Shown here: positions 1-7,936 of the stretch, in pieces | How positions within the stretch are numbered: position 1 is the stretch's first letter | How the letters are laid out: the number at the start of each line of letters is the position of its first letter | Assembly (NCBI GenBank): GCA_041402045.1 | Contig: JAWKSZ010000021.1 | Span: forward strand, 47,463 to 111,462 | DNA: 64,000 bases | Reading direction: 5' to 3' | Source of the DNA: JAGQRJ01 sp041402045 | Lineage (GTDB): Bacteria; Planctomycetota; J058 | Translations under genes and position numbers: made by a program | The notes under the pieces: generated by a model | Seen by the model: only the letters and a program-made list of their open reading frames with translations | Told to the model about the DNA's origin: nothing | Database searches by the model: none

Positions 1-262
1 CGTCGCGGACCACGAGCCGCGCGTCGTCGAGGGGGCCGGCCTGGAGGACCACGACCTCCTGGGTCGCCCGCGGCCCGCGGGCGGCGGTCACGAGCCCCAG
101 GAAGCCGCCCAGCCCGGCGGCGGCGTGGATCGGGCGCGGGCTGGCGACCGAGATCCGCTCGGCCTGGAGGTCGGCGTCGAGCTGCCGGCCCTGGGCGCCC
201 ACGACGGGGGCCAGGGCCCCCGCGAGCCAGAGCCCGATCGCCGCCACCCTCCGCTCGCGCAT
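1..262 (-). CDS. secreted protein of unknown function, partial (C-terminus outside window)
   Basis: The reverse strand opens with ATG at 262 and stays open to the window edge, giving 87 residues. The N-terminus (MRERRVAAIGLWLAGALAP, then VVGAQG) has basic residues, a hydrophobic core and a small-residue cleavage site near residue 23, so it looks like a Sec signal peptide. The mature part begins RQLDADLQAERISV and contains a Gly/Leu/Ala-rich stretch (AAAGLGGFLGLV). I recognise no family from this fragment. The stop codon is not in the window. The start is chosen because the signal peptide begins there; a 65-bp repeat copy begins 16 bases upstream. Confidence 0.6.
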   Translation of the reverse strand, partial: MRERRVAAIGLWLAGALAPVVGAQGRQLDADLQAERISVASPRPIHAAAGLGGFLGLVTAARGPRATQEVVVLQAGPLDDARLVVRD

Positions 263-278
263 GCTCCCCCGTCTGCCC

Positions 279-343
279 GCCCGGGCAGGTTCACCCAGCG
301 TGCAGTGTCGCCTCGACGTCGGACGAGGTTGTCAGGGCGTGTA
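279..343. repeat. ~65-bp direct repeat, copy 1 (partner at 797-860)
   Basis: The stretch beginning GCCCGGGCAGGTTCACCCA and ending GTCAGGGCGTGTA recurs at 797-860 with a few substitutions and one missing G. The two copies are in the same orientation and bracket the 42-bp tandem array. No coding sense is apparent in either copy. Confidence 0.8.
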
Positions 344-464
344 AAGCGCGCGGGTCAGGGTTTAGCAGGAGGGTGCTCCGACCCCGCGTTCGTGAGCAAC
401 GACCCAAGTCTCGGTGTGCCAAGGCCATGTACGCAGGAGACGGGGGACGAGGTCCGGGGTAGCC

Positions 465-653
465 GTTCGCGATCTCCCGCCCTGAGGGTCGACCCTCGTG
501 GAAGACGTTCGCGATCTCCCGACCTGAGGGTCGACCCTCGTGGAAGACGTTCGCGATCTCCCGACACGAGGGTCGACCCCCGTGGAAGACGATCGCGATC
601 TCCCGACACGAGGGTCGACCCTCGTGGAAGACGTTCGCGATCTCCCGACACAA
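465..653. repeat. 42-bp tandem repeat array, about 4.5 copies
   Basis: Four full 42-bp units start at 465, 507, 549 and 591, and a partial fifth at 633. Each begins G(T/A)TCGCGATCTCCCG and ends CTCGTGGAAGAC. Inside most units is the 18-bp palindrome ACGAGGGTC/GACCCTCGT or a variant one or two bases off. Because 42 is a multiple of three, both strands stay open through the array, but the resulting peptides are low-complexity and I do not call a gene. With the flanking direct repeats, the array accounts for the 263-880 gap. Confidence 0.9.
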
Positions 654-796
654 ACGCCGGAGCCAGGCCGCTGTGCACGCAGAGGTTAGGCACATGCGCC
701 GCTGCATGAGGCGTCCCTTTCGAGATCGCCGTCACGAAACGCCTTCCCCAGATCTCTTTCTTGGTAGGAGCCTCCGTGCCTGCCCGGGCGGCGCAC

Positions 797-860
797 GCCC
801 GGGCAGGTTCACCCAACGTGCGGTGTCGCCTCGACGTCGGACGAGTTGTCAGGGCGTGTA
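797..860. repeat. ~65-bp direct repeat, copy 2 (partner at 279-343)
   Basis: Second copy of the element at 279-343, same orientation, with ACCCAACGTGCGGTGTCGCC in place of ACCCAGCGTGCAGTGTCGCC and ACGAGTTGTC in place of ACGAGGTTGTC. It ends 20 bases before the stop codon of the next minus-strand gene. Confidence 0.8.
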
Positions 861-880
861 GAGCCGCCCGGTCGGGCCGG

Positions 881-1477
881 TCAGGTGTATTGCACGACCA
901 GCAGGTAGCTCTCGCGCACGGCCGGCACCTCGATCAGGTAGTCCAGGCTCCACACGAGATCGACGGGCTGGGGGAGGTGTTCGACCTCCACGCGGTAGGT
1001 GCGGGCCCCGGGAAGGCTCTCGAGCAGCGCGGCGCCTGCCTGGTCCAGCGCTCGAAAGCGCTCGCGCTCCGCGTTGTCCAGGTCAACGTGGAAGCGGGGG
1101 CGGTCCAGGTCACCGTTGAAGCAGGGGAACAGGAGTCCCCCGCAGGGCGCTCGCGACCGCACGGCGTGGCAACCGAAGACGAAGAGCTCCGCCGACGGCC
1201 GGAACAGCGACCGGTGGGCGCGGCGCAGGGTGTCCAGGTCGGGGTCTGCGGCCCCGACCCGCCCCCACGCTGCGTAGTGCGCATGGTCTCCCCTCTCGTC
1301 CTCGCGGTAGACCTCCAGCGCACGCCGGGTAAGGGTCTCGATCAACGTCTCCGGGTCGGCCTCGGGCGGCAGCGGCTCCCCGCCACGGCGACACGCAGCG
1401 ACCAGGGCGGCGTAGGCCTCGGGGTCCCGGGGGTCTTCGCGCCATGCGCGCAGGGCGTCTCGGTGTGCAGCGTCCAC
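881..1477 (-). CDS. hypothetical protein, 198 aa
   Basis: A minus-strand gene starting with GTG at 1477. The N-terminal ~40 residues (VDAAHRDALRAWREDP, then LPPEADPETLIETL) form an acidic helical module that is repeated, clearly paralogous, in the 75-residue gene immediately upstream. The rest contains a cysteine-bearing segment (FVFGCHAVRSRAPCGGLL) and a C-terminus rich in beta-forming residues (TYRVEVEHLPQPVDLVW, YLLVVQYT). There is no signal peptide or membrane span, so it is probably cytoplasmic. The paralogous N-terminal module recalls small repeat-companion modules of planctomycetes, but I cannot assign it to one. Function unknown. Confidence 0.7.
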   Translation of the reverse strand: MDAAHRDALRAWREDPRDPEAYAALVAACRRGGEPLPPEADPETLIETLTRRALEVYREDERGDHAHYAAWGRVGAADPDLDTLRRAHRSLFRPSAELFVFGCHAVRSRAPCGGLLFPCFNGDLDRPRFHVDLDNAERERFRALDQAGAALLESLPGARTYRVEVEHLPQPVDLVWSLDYLIEVPAVRESYLLVVQYT

Positions 1478-1486
1478 GGCGGCACG

Positions 1487-1714
1487 CTACCAGGCGAACT
1501 GCTTGGCGAGCACGTAGTCGTAGCCCGGCGCGCCCAGGGGCCCGTAGGCGGTGCGCACACGATCCGCGAGGTCCGCCACGAGCAGCGCCGGGTCCGCCTC
1601 CGGCGGCAGCGACTCGCCGGCCCGCCGGCAGGCGGTGACGAGGGCGGCGAGGGCCTCGGGGTCCCCCGGGTCCTCGCGCCAGGCGCGCAGCGCTTCCCGG
1701 TGTGCGGCGTCCAT
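1487..1714 (-). CDS. hypothetical protein, 75 aa, short paralogue of the downstream gene
   Basis: ATG at 1714 and stop at 1487 give 75 residues. The first 39 residues (MDAAHREALRAWREDPGDPE...) match the start of the 881-1477 protein at roughly four positions in five. After that the sequences diverge, and this one ends GYDYVLAKQFAW. It lies 9 bases upstream of the 1477 start on the same strand, so the two are likely co-transcribed. It may be a truncated tandem duplicate or a stand-alone version of the module. It sits divergently 33 bases from tatD. Confidence 0.6.
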   Translation of the reverse strand: MDAAHREALRAWREDPGDPEALAALVTACRRAGESLPPEADPALLVADLADRVRTAYGPLGAPGYDYVLAKQFAW

Positions 1715-1747
1715 GGAACCCCTGCTCCTGGCGCTATAGTGCCGCCC

Positions 1748-2518
1748 ATGATCGTCGACAGCCACGGCCACGTCTCCACCTCCCGCTTCGACGCCGACCG
1801 CGACGCGGTGCTCCAGCGCGCCCGCGAGGCGGGGCTGGTCGCGCTCCTCGACGTGGGCTGCGACCTGGAGTCGAGCCGAGCCTCGGTCGCCCTCGCCGAG
1901 CGGGAGCCGCTGGTGTGGGCCACCGTCGGCGTGCACCCCCACGAGGCCAAGGACGTGCCCGCGGACTACCTCGACCAGCTCCGCGCGCTGGCGCAGCACC
2001 CGAAGGTGGTCGGGATCGGGGAAATGGGCCTCGACTTCTTCTACGACCACTCGCCTCGGGACGAGCAGCGCGAGCGCTTCCGCCAGCAGCTCGAGCTGGC
2101 CCGGGAGCTCGACCTCCCCGCGGTGCTCCACGTGCGCGACGCCTACCCCGAGGCCGCGGGGATCCTGGACGAGGTGCCCGGCGTGCGCGGCGTGGCCCAC
2201 TGCTTCACCGGGACCGCCGAGGAGGCCGAGCTCTACTGGCGCCGCGGGTTCGCGGTCAGCTTCACCGGGGTCGTGACCTTCAAGTCCGCCGACCAGGTGC
2301 GCGAGGCCGCCAAGGGCGTGCCCCCGGAGCTGCTCCTGATCGAGACCGACTGCCCCTACATGGCGCCGGTGCCCCTGCGCGGCAAGCGCTGCGAGCCCGC
2401 CCACGTGGTGCACACCGGACGCAAGCTGGCCGAGGTCCGCGGCGAGGACCCCGACGTCCTCCTGCGCCGGGCCGCGGAGAACACCCTGCGGGTGTTCGGG
2501 ATCCCCGCCCCGGAGTAG
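1748..2518 (+). CDS. tatD: TatD family metal-dependent deoxyribonuclease
   Basis: A 256-residue TIM-barrel hydrolase of the TatD family. Visible metal and catalytic motifs, in order, are the N-terminal HxH (MIVDSHGHV), the conserved Glu in GEMGLDFFYDHSP, a His in LHVRDAYP, a His in VAHCFTGT and the Asp in LLIETDCPYMAP. Family members hydrolyse DNA 3' ends or act in RNA/DNA turnover with two divalent metals; the exact substrate cannot be read here. Length and motif order match typical YcfH/TatD proteins, so the ATG at 1748 is well supported; upstream in-frame sequence belongs to other genes. The stop lies 3 bases from the convergent stop of the next gene. Confidence 0.93.
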   Translation: MIVDSHGHVSTSRFDADRDAVLQRAREAGLVALLDVGCDLESSRASVALAEREPLVWATVGVHPHEAKDVPADYLDQLRALAQHPKVVGIGEMGLDFFYDHSPRDEQRERFRQQLELARELDLPAVLHVRDAYPEAAGILDEVPGVRGVAHCFTGTAEEAELYWRRGFAVSFTGVVTFKSADQVREAAKGVPPELLLIETDCPYMAPVPLRGKRCEPAHVVHTGRKLAEVRGEDPDVLLRRAAENTLRVFGIPAPE

Positions 2519-2521
2519 CGC

Positions 2522-4711
2522 TCAGTCCTTGGATTGGACCTCGCGCACGGCGTAGGGCGCCTGGGCGCTGGGCGGCGGGTAGCCCGGCACGTCGCCGATC
2601 GCGAAGGTCGGGTAGCCCGGGAGGACGGGGGTGGCCAGGACGCCCGGCCGGTAGCGCGTGCCCGCGGGGATCCCGCCCTTGATCCGCGGGGGCGACGCCG
2701 AGGCCGGGATCTGCTCGGTCTCGAGCTCCACGGGCTTCCCCTCGGCGTCGACCGGGCGGGTATGGAGCGTGAGCTCGTAGAGCCCCCTGTCGAAGCGCCG
2801 CTCGCCGCCCTGGAGCCAGGCGTGGCTCGGGAGCGGCGCGTCGCGCACGGCGCGCGCGTGCTCCCCGTCGGCGGCGGCCGCCAGGGCCGCCGCCGTCGCC
2901 GCCGCTCGCCCCGGGAGCTCGCGCTGCGCGGCGAGCTCGGGCTCGAACCCGAGCCCCGCCAGCAGCCAGCGGCCGTTGCGCTCGAGCGCGCACAGGCGGT
3001 AGTCCTGAGCCTGGGGCTCCCCGGCCTGCCGCAGCCGCACGTCGATCAGGCGCAGGGCGTGTCCCTGGGCGCTCAGCCGCTCCAAAACCGCGGCGCCCTG
3101 GGCCGTGAGTTCGCCCGCCTCCACCAGGGGCAGGCGGAGGTTCACCCCCGCGCGCTCGACGACCAGCGCGCAGCCCTGGGCGTCGGGGAGCAGGCGCAGC
3201 ACGTCGAGCAGGTCGCTGAGGTCGTGGTCCCCCGCCTGGAAGCGATACTCGCTGCCCGCCAGCACGTAGCCCAGGATCACGTCGCTGCGCTCCAGGAGCC
3301 CCACGCTCAGGGCCTCCTCCACTTGGTATCCCGGCGCGCCGGTCACCTGCCGCAGGCGCGCGTCCAGGGCGCGCTGGGCCGCGTCGGCGGACGCGCGCGT
3401 GTCCTGGACCAGCGTCACCCGCTCGATCACCCGCCCCCGGAACACGAACGCCCGGCGCGCGAACTCGAGCTGGAGCTCGAGCACTCCGCGGGTCATGGCC
3501 CGCGGGGTGTGGGCCAGCCCCGCCGCCTCCCACTGCAGGCCGGTGAACAGCGGCCCCGCGCTGGAGTAGGCGCCGAGCTCGTCGAGGGCGGCGCTCAGGT
3601 CCTCCTCGGAGGCGATCGCCGCGAGCGCGCGGACCAGGGCCGCGGGGCTCTCTGCGCCGCGGGTCGCCCCCTCTCCCGGCGCGGGGCCCTCGCCGCGGGA
3701 GGGCGCGCCGGGCGCCCGGAGCTCGCGCAGGGCGTAGGGCTGCTGGGGGTCCGGGTCGGGGTAGCCAGGCACGTAGCCGAAGAGCAGCACCGGGTAGCCC
3801 GGAGCCAGGGGCAGGGCCGCGACCCCGTGGCGCAGACTCCAACCGCGCTCGCGCCAATCCCGCAGGTCCTGGCGGCTGGCGCGCTCGACCCCTGCCCCCA
3901 CCGCGTGGACGTAGAGCCACACCTGGTGCGCGGCGGTCTGCTGCCCCGCGTAGGACCCGTCGGCGGGGTCCACCCAGGCGCGCTCGAAGCCCCCGGGCGA
4001 CTCCGAGTCCAGGAGCGCGTCGCACGCCGCGGGGTCGTCGAGCGCCTCCAGGAGCTCCGCGTGGAACGCGCGCAGCTCGCCCATGAGCGCCCGGGCAGCG
4101 ACGTTGGCCTCGGGGAAGCTCAGGGACACCAGGCGCACGCGGCCGCCGTGGACGAAGGCCTCGAGCCGAGAGCGCAGCGGCGCGCGATCGTCGTTGGCGT
4201 CGGTCGTGATCTCCAGGTCCACGATCCCCGGGCCCTCCCCGTGGACGACCAGCCCGGTGACCCGCGCGGAGCGGAAGCGCGCGCTCGCCAGGGCGCGCGC
4301 CACCTGCAGCTCCAACACCCCGCGACGCGGCGGCTCAGCCTGAGCGCCGTGAACGGCGCGCCAGGCCGCGAGGGCCTCGGCGCCCAGGGCGCCCGCGCCG
4401 TCGAAGGCCCCGACCGCGTCCACCAGCTCGGTGACCTGCTCTCGCGACCTGTCGCCGCCCTGGCTCAGGGCTGCCACGACCCGCTCGGCCAGCGCGCCGG
4501 GCGAGGCGGGGGCCGACGGCGGCGCCGTCGCGGGCGCGCCGCCCTCGGCCAGCCCACGCAGCTCGCTGCGGAGCACGGCCTGGGCGGCCTCGAGCAGCTC
4601 GACGCGCTCACGCAGCTCGCGCAGCTCACGCTCCTGGGGGGTCTCGGCGGGTTGGGCTCCGGCCACGGTGGCCAGGAGCACCAGCGTGCACAGGGTGCGG
4701 GGAATCGTCAT
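2522..4711 (-). CDS. secreted protein with coiled coil and two GYP-repeat halves, unknown function
   Basis: ATG at 4711 gives 729 residues starting with a signal peptide (MTIPRTLCTLVLLATVAGAQ). A coiled-coil segment follows at about residues 24-60 (QERELRELRERVELLEA). The remainder is built from two related halves: each has a VLELQ-containing region, and each ends with the same layout, GYP, about 5 residues, DVPGYP or YVPGYP, a short Pro-rich spacer and PYALRELR or PYAVREVQ (near residue 385 and at the very C-terminus). This implies an internal duplication. Predicted to be periplasmic or extracellular. The longer open frame up to 5227 runs antisense to the sigma factor and lacks a signal peptide, so it was rejected. 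Confidence 0.72.
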   Translation of the reverse strand: MTIPRTLCTLVLLATVAGAQPAETPQERELRELRERVELLEAAQAVLRSELRGLAEGGAPATAPPSAPASPGALAERVVAALSQGGDRSREQVTELVDAVGAFDGAGALGAEALAAWRAVHGAQAEPPRRGVLELQVARALASARFRSARVTGLVVHGEGPGIVDLEITTDANDDRAPLRSRLEAFVHGGRVRLVSLSFPEANVAARALMGELRAFHAELLEALDDPAACDALLDSESPGGFERAWVDPADGSYAGQQTAAHQVWLYVHAVGAGVERASRQDLRDWRERGWSLRHGVAALPLAPGYPVLLFGYVPGYPDPDPQQPYALRELRAPGAPSRGEGPAPGEGATRGAESPAALVRALAAIASEEDLSAALDELGAYSSAGPLFTGLQWEAAGLAHTPRAMTRGVLELQLEFARRAFVFRGRVIERVTLVQDTRASADAAQRALDARLRQVTGAPGYQVEEALSVGLLERSDVILGYVLAGSEYRFQAGDHDLSDLLDVLRLLPDAQGCALVVERAGVNLRLPLVEAGELTAQGAAVLERLSAQGHALRLIDVRLRQAGEPQAQDYRLCALERNGRWLLAGLGFEPELAAQRELPGRAAATAAALAAAADGEHARAVRDAPLPSHAWLQGGERRFDRGLYELTLHTRPVDAEGKPVELETEQIPASASPPRIKGGIPAGTRYRPGVLATPVLPGYPTFAIGDVPGYPPPSAQAPYAVREVQSKD

Positions 4712-4843
4712 GGGTGCCTCTGGGGTCCTCTCGCTCGTGTCTGCCCTGGATACGAGCCCCTCGAAACTCGGGCGCGAGGATTTCTCCGATCGCCCGCAAA
4801 CCTTTGCGCTGCGGGGGGAGCATGCCATACCGTGCGCGGCTGC

Positions 4844-5626
4844 ATGGCGAACCTCTGGCTGAGCACGCTGTCTTCGATCCGCCGCGGCGAGGCCGACTGG
4901 GCGGCGATCGCCGCCTACGAGCCGCCGCTGCGCCGGCTGCTCGGGCGCAGGTTCCCCGCGGCCTCGGCGGAGGAGCGCGAGGACGCGGTGCAGGACGTGC
5001 TGCTCGCCATGCGCGAGAAGCTGGTTCAGGCCTACGACGCCCGGGCGGGCGCGTTCCGCAGCTTCCTCGCGGTGGCGGCGCTGAACCGCATGCGCGACCG
5101 GCTGCGCAAGCGCGCGCCGCAGCCCCTCGCGGGGCCCGAGCCCGCGGCGGAGCCCGCGCCGGGAGACCCCGAGCTCCTGGCCCTGGACCTCGAAGCGGCG
5201 GTCCTGGCCGCGGTGCGCCGGACCCACGAGCGCTTCGTGCGCGGCCCCGAGGCCGACCTCCCGCTGGTCTACTGCCTGTCCGGGGTCCTGGTCGACGGGC
5301 TCTCGAACCGGGCCCTGGCCAAGCGCGAAGGGCTCTCGGGCGACCAGGTCAAGCGCAAGCTGCAGAAGGCGCGTCAGGCGATCGTGCTCGAGACCCTGCG
5401 GCGGCTCGACCCCGAGGGCGACGAGGCGACCCTCGCCGCAGCGGGGGAGCTCGTGCGCCAGGGCTGGCGCACCCCGCGCAAGCGGGCGCGGCTGCTCGAC
5501 GCCGCCGACCCCGACGCGCGCCGCGCGGCCGAGCGCTTGCTGACCGCGCTCGGCGCCGCGCGCGACCTCGACAGCCAGGACCCCGACGGCTTGCTCGCCG
5601 GGGTCGACGCGATCTTCGCCCCGTGA
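4844..5626 (+). CDS. ECF-type RNA polymerase sigma factor
   Basis: 260 residues. Region 2 is recognisable at about 25-90 (helices YEPPLRRLLGRRF, REDAVQDVLLAMREKLV and FRSFLAVAALNRMRDRLRKR), and a region-4 helix-turn-helix at about 140-185 (LPLVYCLSGVLVDGLSNRAL followed by AKREGLSGDQVKRKLQKARQAI). A C-terminal extension of about 70 residues follows region 4, longer than in classical ECF factors. The stop overlaps the start of the downstream kinase (GTGA, 5623-5626), implying translational coupling and a shared pathway, as seen for ECF/Ser-Thr kinase pairs in planctomycetes. No anti-sigma factor lies beside it; the kinase may take that role. The start at 4844 fits the onset of region 2. Confidence 0.82.
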   Translation: MANLWLSTLSSIRRGEADWAAIAAYEPPLRRLLGRRFPAASAEEREDAVQDVLLAMREKLVQAYDARAGAFRSFLAVAALNRMRDRLRKRAPQPLAGPEPAAEPAPGDPELLALDLEAAVLAAVRRTHERFVRGPEADLPLVYCLSGVLVDGLSNRALAKREGLSGDQVKRKLQKARQAIVLETLRRLDPEGDEATLAAAGELVRQGWRTPRKRARLLDAADPDARRAAERLLTALGAARDLDSQDPDGLLAGVDAIFAP

Positions 5627-7125
5627 GCGCGCCGGAGGAGCTCGCCGGGTACCGGATCCTGCGCCCGCTGGGCCAGGGCGGACAGGCCACGGTCTACCTG
5701 GCCGAGGCCCAGGGCGTGGGCAAGCAGGTCGCGCTCAAGGTGTTTCCGGCGTCCGAGCGCGAGCGCTACGCGCGGGAGCTCGAGACCTACCGCGCGCTCG
5801 AGGCCGAGCGCCGTGAGCGCCCGCTGCCGGAGCTGGTCGAGGGCCTGGCCGCCGGCGAGCTCGCGGACGGCGGGGGCTTCGTGGCCCTGCGCTACGAGGC
5901 CGGGGGCACCCTCGCCGAGCGGGTGGCCGCCGACGGGCCGCTCCCCCTCGAGGCCGCGCTCGCGGCCCTGGGCGCCGTGCTCCGCGGCCTCGAGGCGCTG
6001 CACGCCCTCGGCCGCTACCACCGCGACGTGAAGCCCCACAACGTGCTCCTCGGCGCCGACGGCCAGGCGCGGCTGGGGGACTTCGGCTTCGCCGGCGTCC
6101 TCGACGCCACCGTCTCGAGCGGGGGGACGCCGGCCTTCGCGGCGCCGGAGCAGTGGGCGCTCGGCGACGCGGTGCCGCGGGACGGCGCCGCGATCGACGT
6201 CTACGGGGCGGGCGCCACCCTCTACTTCCTCTTGACCGGGAGCTCCCCGCTCCCGGGCGCCCCCGACGTGTTCCTCATGGAGCGCCGGGGCGTCCCGCGC
6301 TGGCTCCAGGCGACGCTGCTGCGCGCGCTGGACCCGCGGCCCGGCGGGCGCTACCCGGACGTCGTCCGCTTCCGCCAGGCCCTCGCGCCCCCTGCGCCGG
6401 CCACCGGCGGCGGACGGCTCCTGCTCCTCGCCGCCCTCGGCCTCGCGCTCCTCGTCGGCGTGGCCGTCACGTTCAGGGAGGGCGCGGGCGCAGCGACGGC
6501 GCGGCAGGGCGACTCCCTCGCCGCGGAGACCAGCGCTCCCCCGCGGTCCGAGGACGAACCCCCGCCGGTCGAGCGCGACCCGGGGCCTGCCGAGCCCGCG
6601 CCGAGCGAGTTCACCCGGCCGACCCTCACCCTGCGCCCTGACGCCGACGGGGCCACCGTCGCCTGGAGCGACGGACGGACGCTGACCCGGGTGGACGCGG
6701 GGCTCACGCGCCTGGGCGCGTTGGCCAGCGGACACGCGTTCGTCGCCCACGTCGACCTCCAGGGCAACGCGACGCTGCGGGCGTTCGACCCCCAGGGCGG
6801 GGACGCCCGCACCGCGCTGCCCGCCGCGCCGGCGCTGCTCGAGGTCGACGCCGCCGGCGCGCGCGCGGCGCTGGCGCTGAGCGACGGGTCGCTGTGGCGG
6901 CTGGCTCCCGACGCGCCCCCCGCGCGCCTGGGCGCCTTCCCCTACGCGGTGCGCGCGCTGCGCTGGGAGCCGGACGCGCTGATCGCAGAAGGCGACGAGC
7001 GGCAGCCGACGCTCCTGGCCGCGGGCGCCGAGCCCCCGCCGGGATCCCGGGTCGTGGAGGGCAGCCTCGGGCGCTACGCGTTCCCCCGCGAGCCCCAGGT
7101 CGCCACGCGCCGCTTCGCCTGGTGA
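5623..7125 (+). CDS. membrane Ser/Thr protein kinase coupled to an ECF sigma factor
   Basis: 500 residues starting at a GTG that overlaps the sigma-factor stop. The kinase domain spans about residues 9-255: Gly-rich loop GQGGQATVY, lysine in QVALKVF, catalytic loop HRDVKPHN, DFGF, and GGTPAFAAPEQW at the activation-loop end. The domain is compact, with a short C-lobe. One transmembrane segment (LLLLAALGLALLVGVAVTF) lies near 265-285, then an acidic/Pro-rich linker, then about 170 residues of beta-rich sequence suggesting a small propeller (ATVAWSDGRTL, ARAALALSDGSLWRLAPD). The kinase should be cytosolic and the C-terminal domain outside the membrane. A likely role is sensing a signal and phosphorylating the coupled sigma factor. 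The stop is immediately adjacent to that of the convergent next gene. Confidence 0.85.
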   Translation: MSAPEELAGYRILRPLGQGGQATVYLAEAQGVGKQVALKVFPASERERYARELETYRALEAERRERPLPELVEGLAAGELADGGGFVALRYEAGGTLAERVAADGPLPLEAALAALGAVLRGLEALHALGRYHRDVKPHNVLLGADGQARLGDFGFAGVLDATVSSGGTPAFAAPEQWALGDAVPRDGAAIDVYGAGATLYFLLTGSSPLPGAPDVFLMERRGVPRWLQATLLRALDPRPGGRYPDVVRFRQALAPPAPATGGGRLLLLAALGLALLVGVAVTFREGAGAATARQGDSLAAETSAPPRSEDEPPPVERDPGPAEPAPSEFTRPTLTLRPDADGATVAWSDGRTLTRVDAGLTRLGALASGHAFVAHVDLQGNATLRAFDPQGGDARTALPAAPALLEVDAAGARAALALSDGSLWRLAPDAPPARLGAFPYAVRALRWEPDALIAEGDERQPTLLAAGAEPPPGSRVVEGSLGRYAFPREPQVATRRFAW

Positions 7126-7818
7126 CTACTGCATGAGGAACGCGCGGCGGTAGGCCGAGAGCTCCTCGGGGGTGACCTCGCCCTTGCGCTCGAGGGCGCG
7201 GTAGACGACCAGCGGCTCCTTTTGCACGCGCTCGGCGAGGGTCGTGGCGTGGCCGATCAGGGCGTCGAGCTTGCGCTGGATCACCCGGCGCAGGATCCGC
7301 TCCAGGGCCGAGGTCAGGGTGTGCAGCGCCTGGTTCTGCAGGCGGAAGCTCACGCTGCAGCGCACGTGCAGGCGCTCGGGGTCGTCGTCTCGTTTGCGAA
7401 AGCGCACGTCGATCACCCCGGTGCCGAGGACCTTGGGCGCCAGGGGCAGGTCCAGGTGCCCGCGGGCGATCACGAGGTGCTCGCCCTCGCCCCGGGGCGG
7501 CGCCTCGCAGCGCGCGAAGGCCCCGGCGCGGTCGTCGATCGAGAACGTGCCCGGCTGCTCGAGGTCCTCGATCCGGTAGTCGGTCACCTCGAGGGCGCGC
7601 AGGGCCTTGGCCGCCAGCGGCAGCCGGCGCAGGAGGAAGCGGTAGGTGCGCGGCGCGCAGCGCACCCGCTCGCGCACGACCTCGCAGCGCACCGAGGGGT
7701 CGGAGGTGACCTGCTCCACCTCCGCCGCGAGCTCGGGGGAGAGCGGCGGGGGGTCCTCGGCCAGGGCCGGGAGGGCCAGGAGCGGGAGGAGCAGCGGGGA
7801 GAGCAGCCGCGAGCGCAT
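7126..7818 (-). CDS. secreted protein of unknown function, 230 aa
   Basis: ATG at 7818 begins a clear signal peptide (MRSRLLSPLLLPLLALPALA). The mature protein is mixed alpha/beta with charged patches (PRTYRFLLRRLPLAAKAL; GVIDVRFRKRDDDPERLHV) and a helical C-terminal part (ALERILRRVIQRKLDALIGHA). Four cysteines are visible in the mature region (RCEVVRERVRCAP, ARCEAPPRG, VRCSVSF), possibly disulphides. No family is recognised. The in-frame extension up to 8019 has no signal peptide and covers the intergenic structured region, so it was not used. Likely periplasmic. Confidence 0.7.
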   Translation of the reverse strand: MRSRLLSPLLLPLLALPALAEDPPPLSPELAAEVEQVTSDPSVRCEVVRERVRCAPRTYRFLLRRLPLAAKALRALEVTDYRIEDLEQPGTFSIDDRAGAFARCEAPPRGEGEHLVIARGHLDLPLAPKVLGTGVIDVRFRKRDDDPERLHVRCSVSFRLQNQALHTLTSALERILRRVIQRKLDALIGHATTLAERVQKEPLVVYRALERKGEVTPEELSAYRRAFLMQ

Positions 7819-7936
7819 GCCCGAGTATCGCAGCTCCGCGCGGGCTGCTCGGCTCGGGGTTCGGGGCTCTGCCAGCAAAGGACTTGCGCCGCGCCGTCGC
7901 CTCTCTGGGGCAGGGTGGAACCTTCTCCCTCGAGCG

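Noticed and set aside
465..653. 42-bp array considered as a CRISPR array
   Set aside because: Units are contiguous with no variable spacers and no cas genes are present. The same applies to 10446-10985.
2534..4843. Plus-strand open frame upstream of the sigma factor
   Set aside because: Antisense to the 2522-4711 secreted protein; only the part from 4844 has sigma-factor homology.
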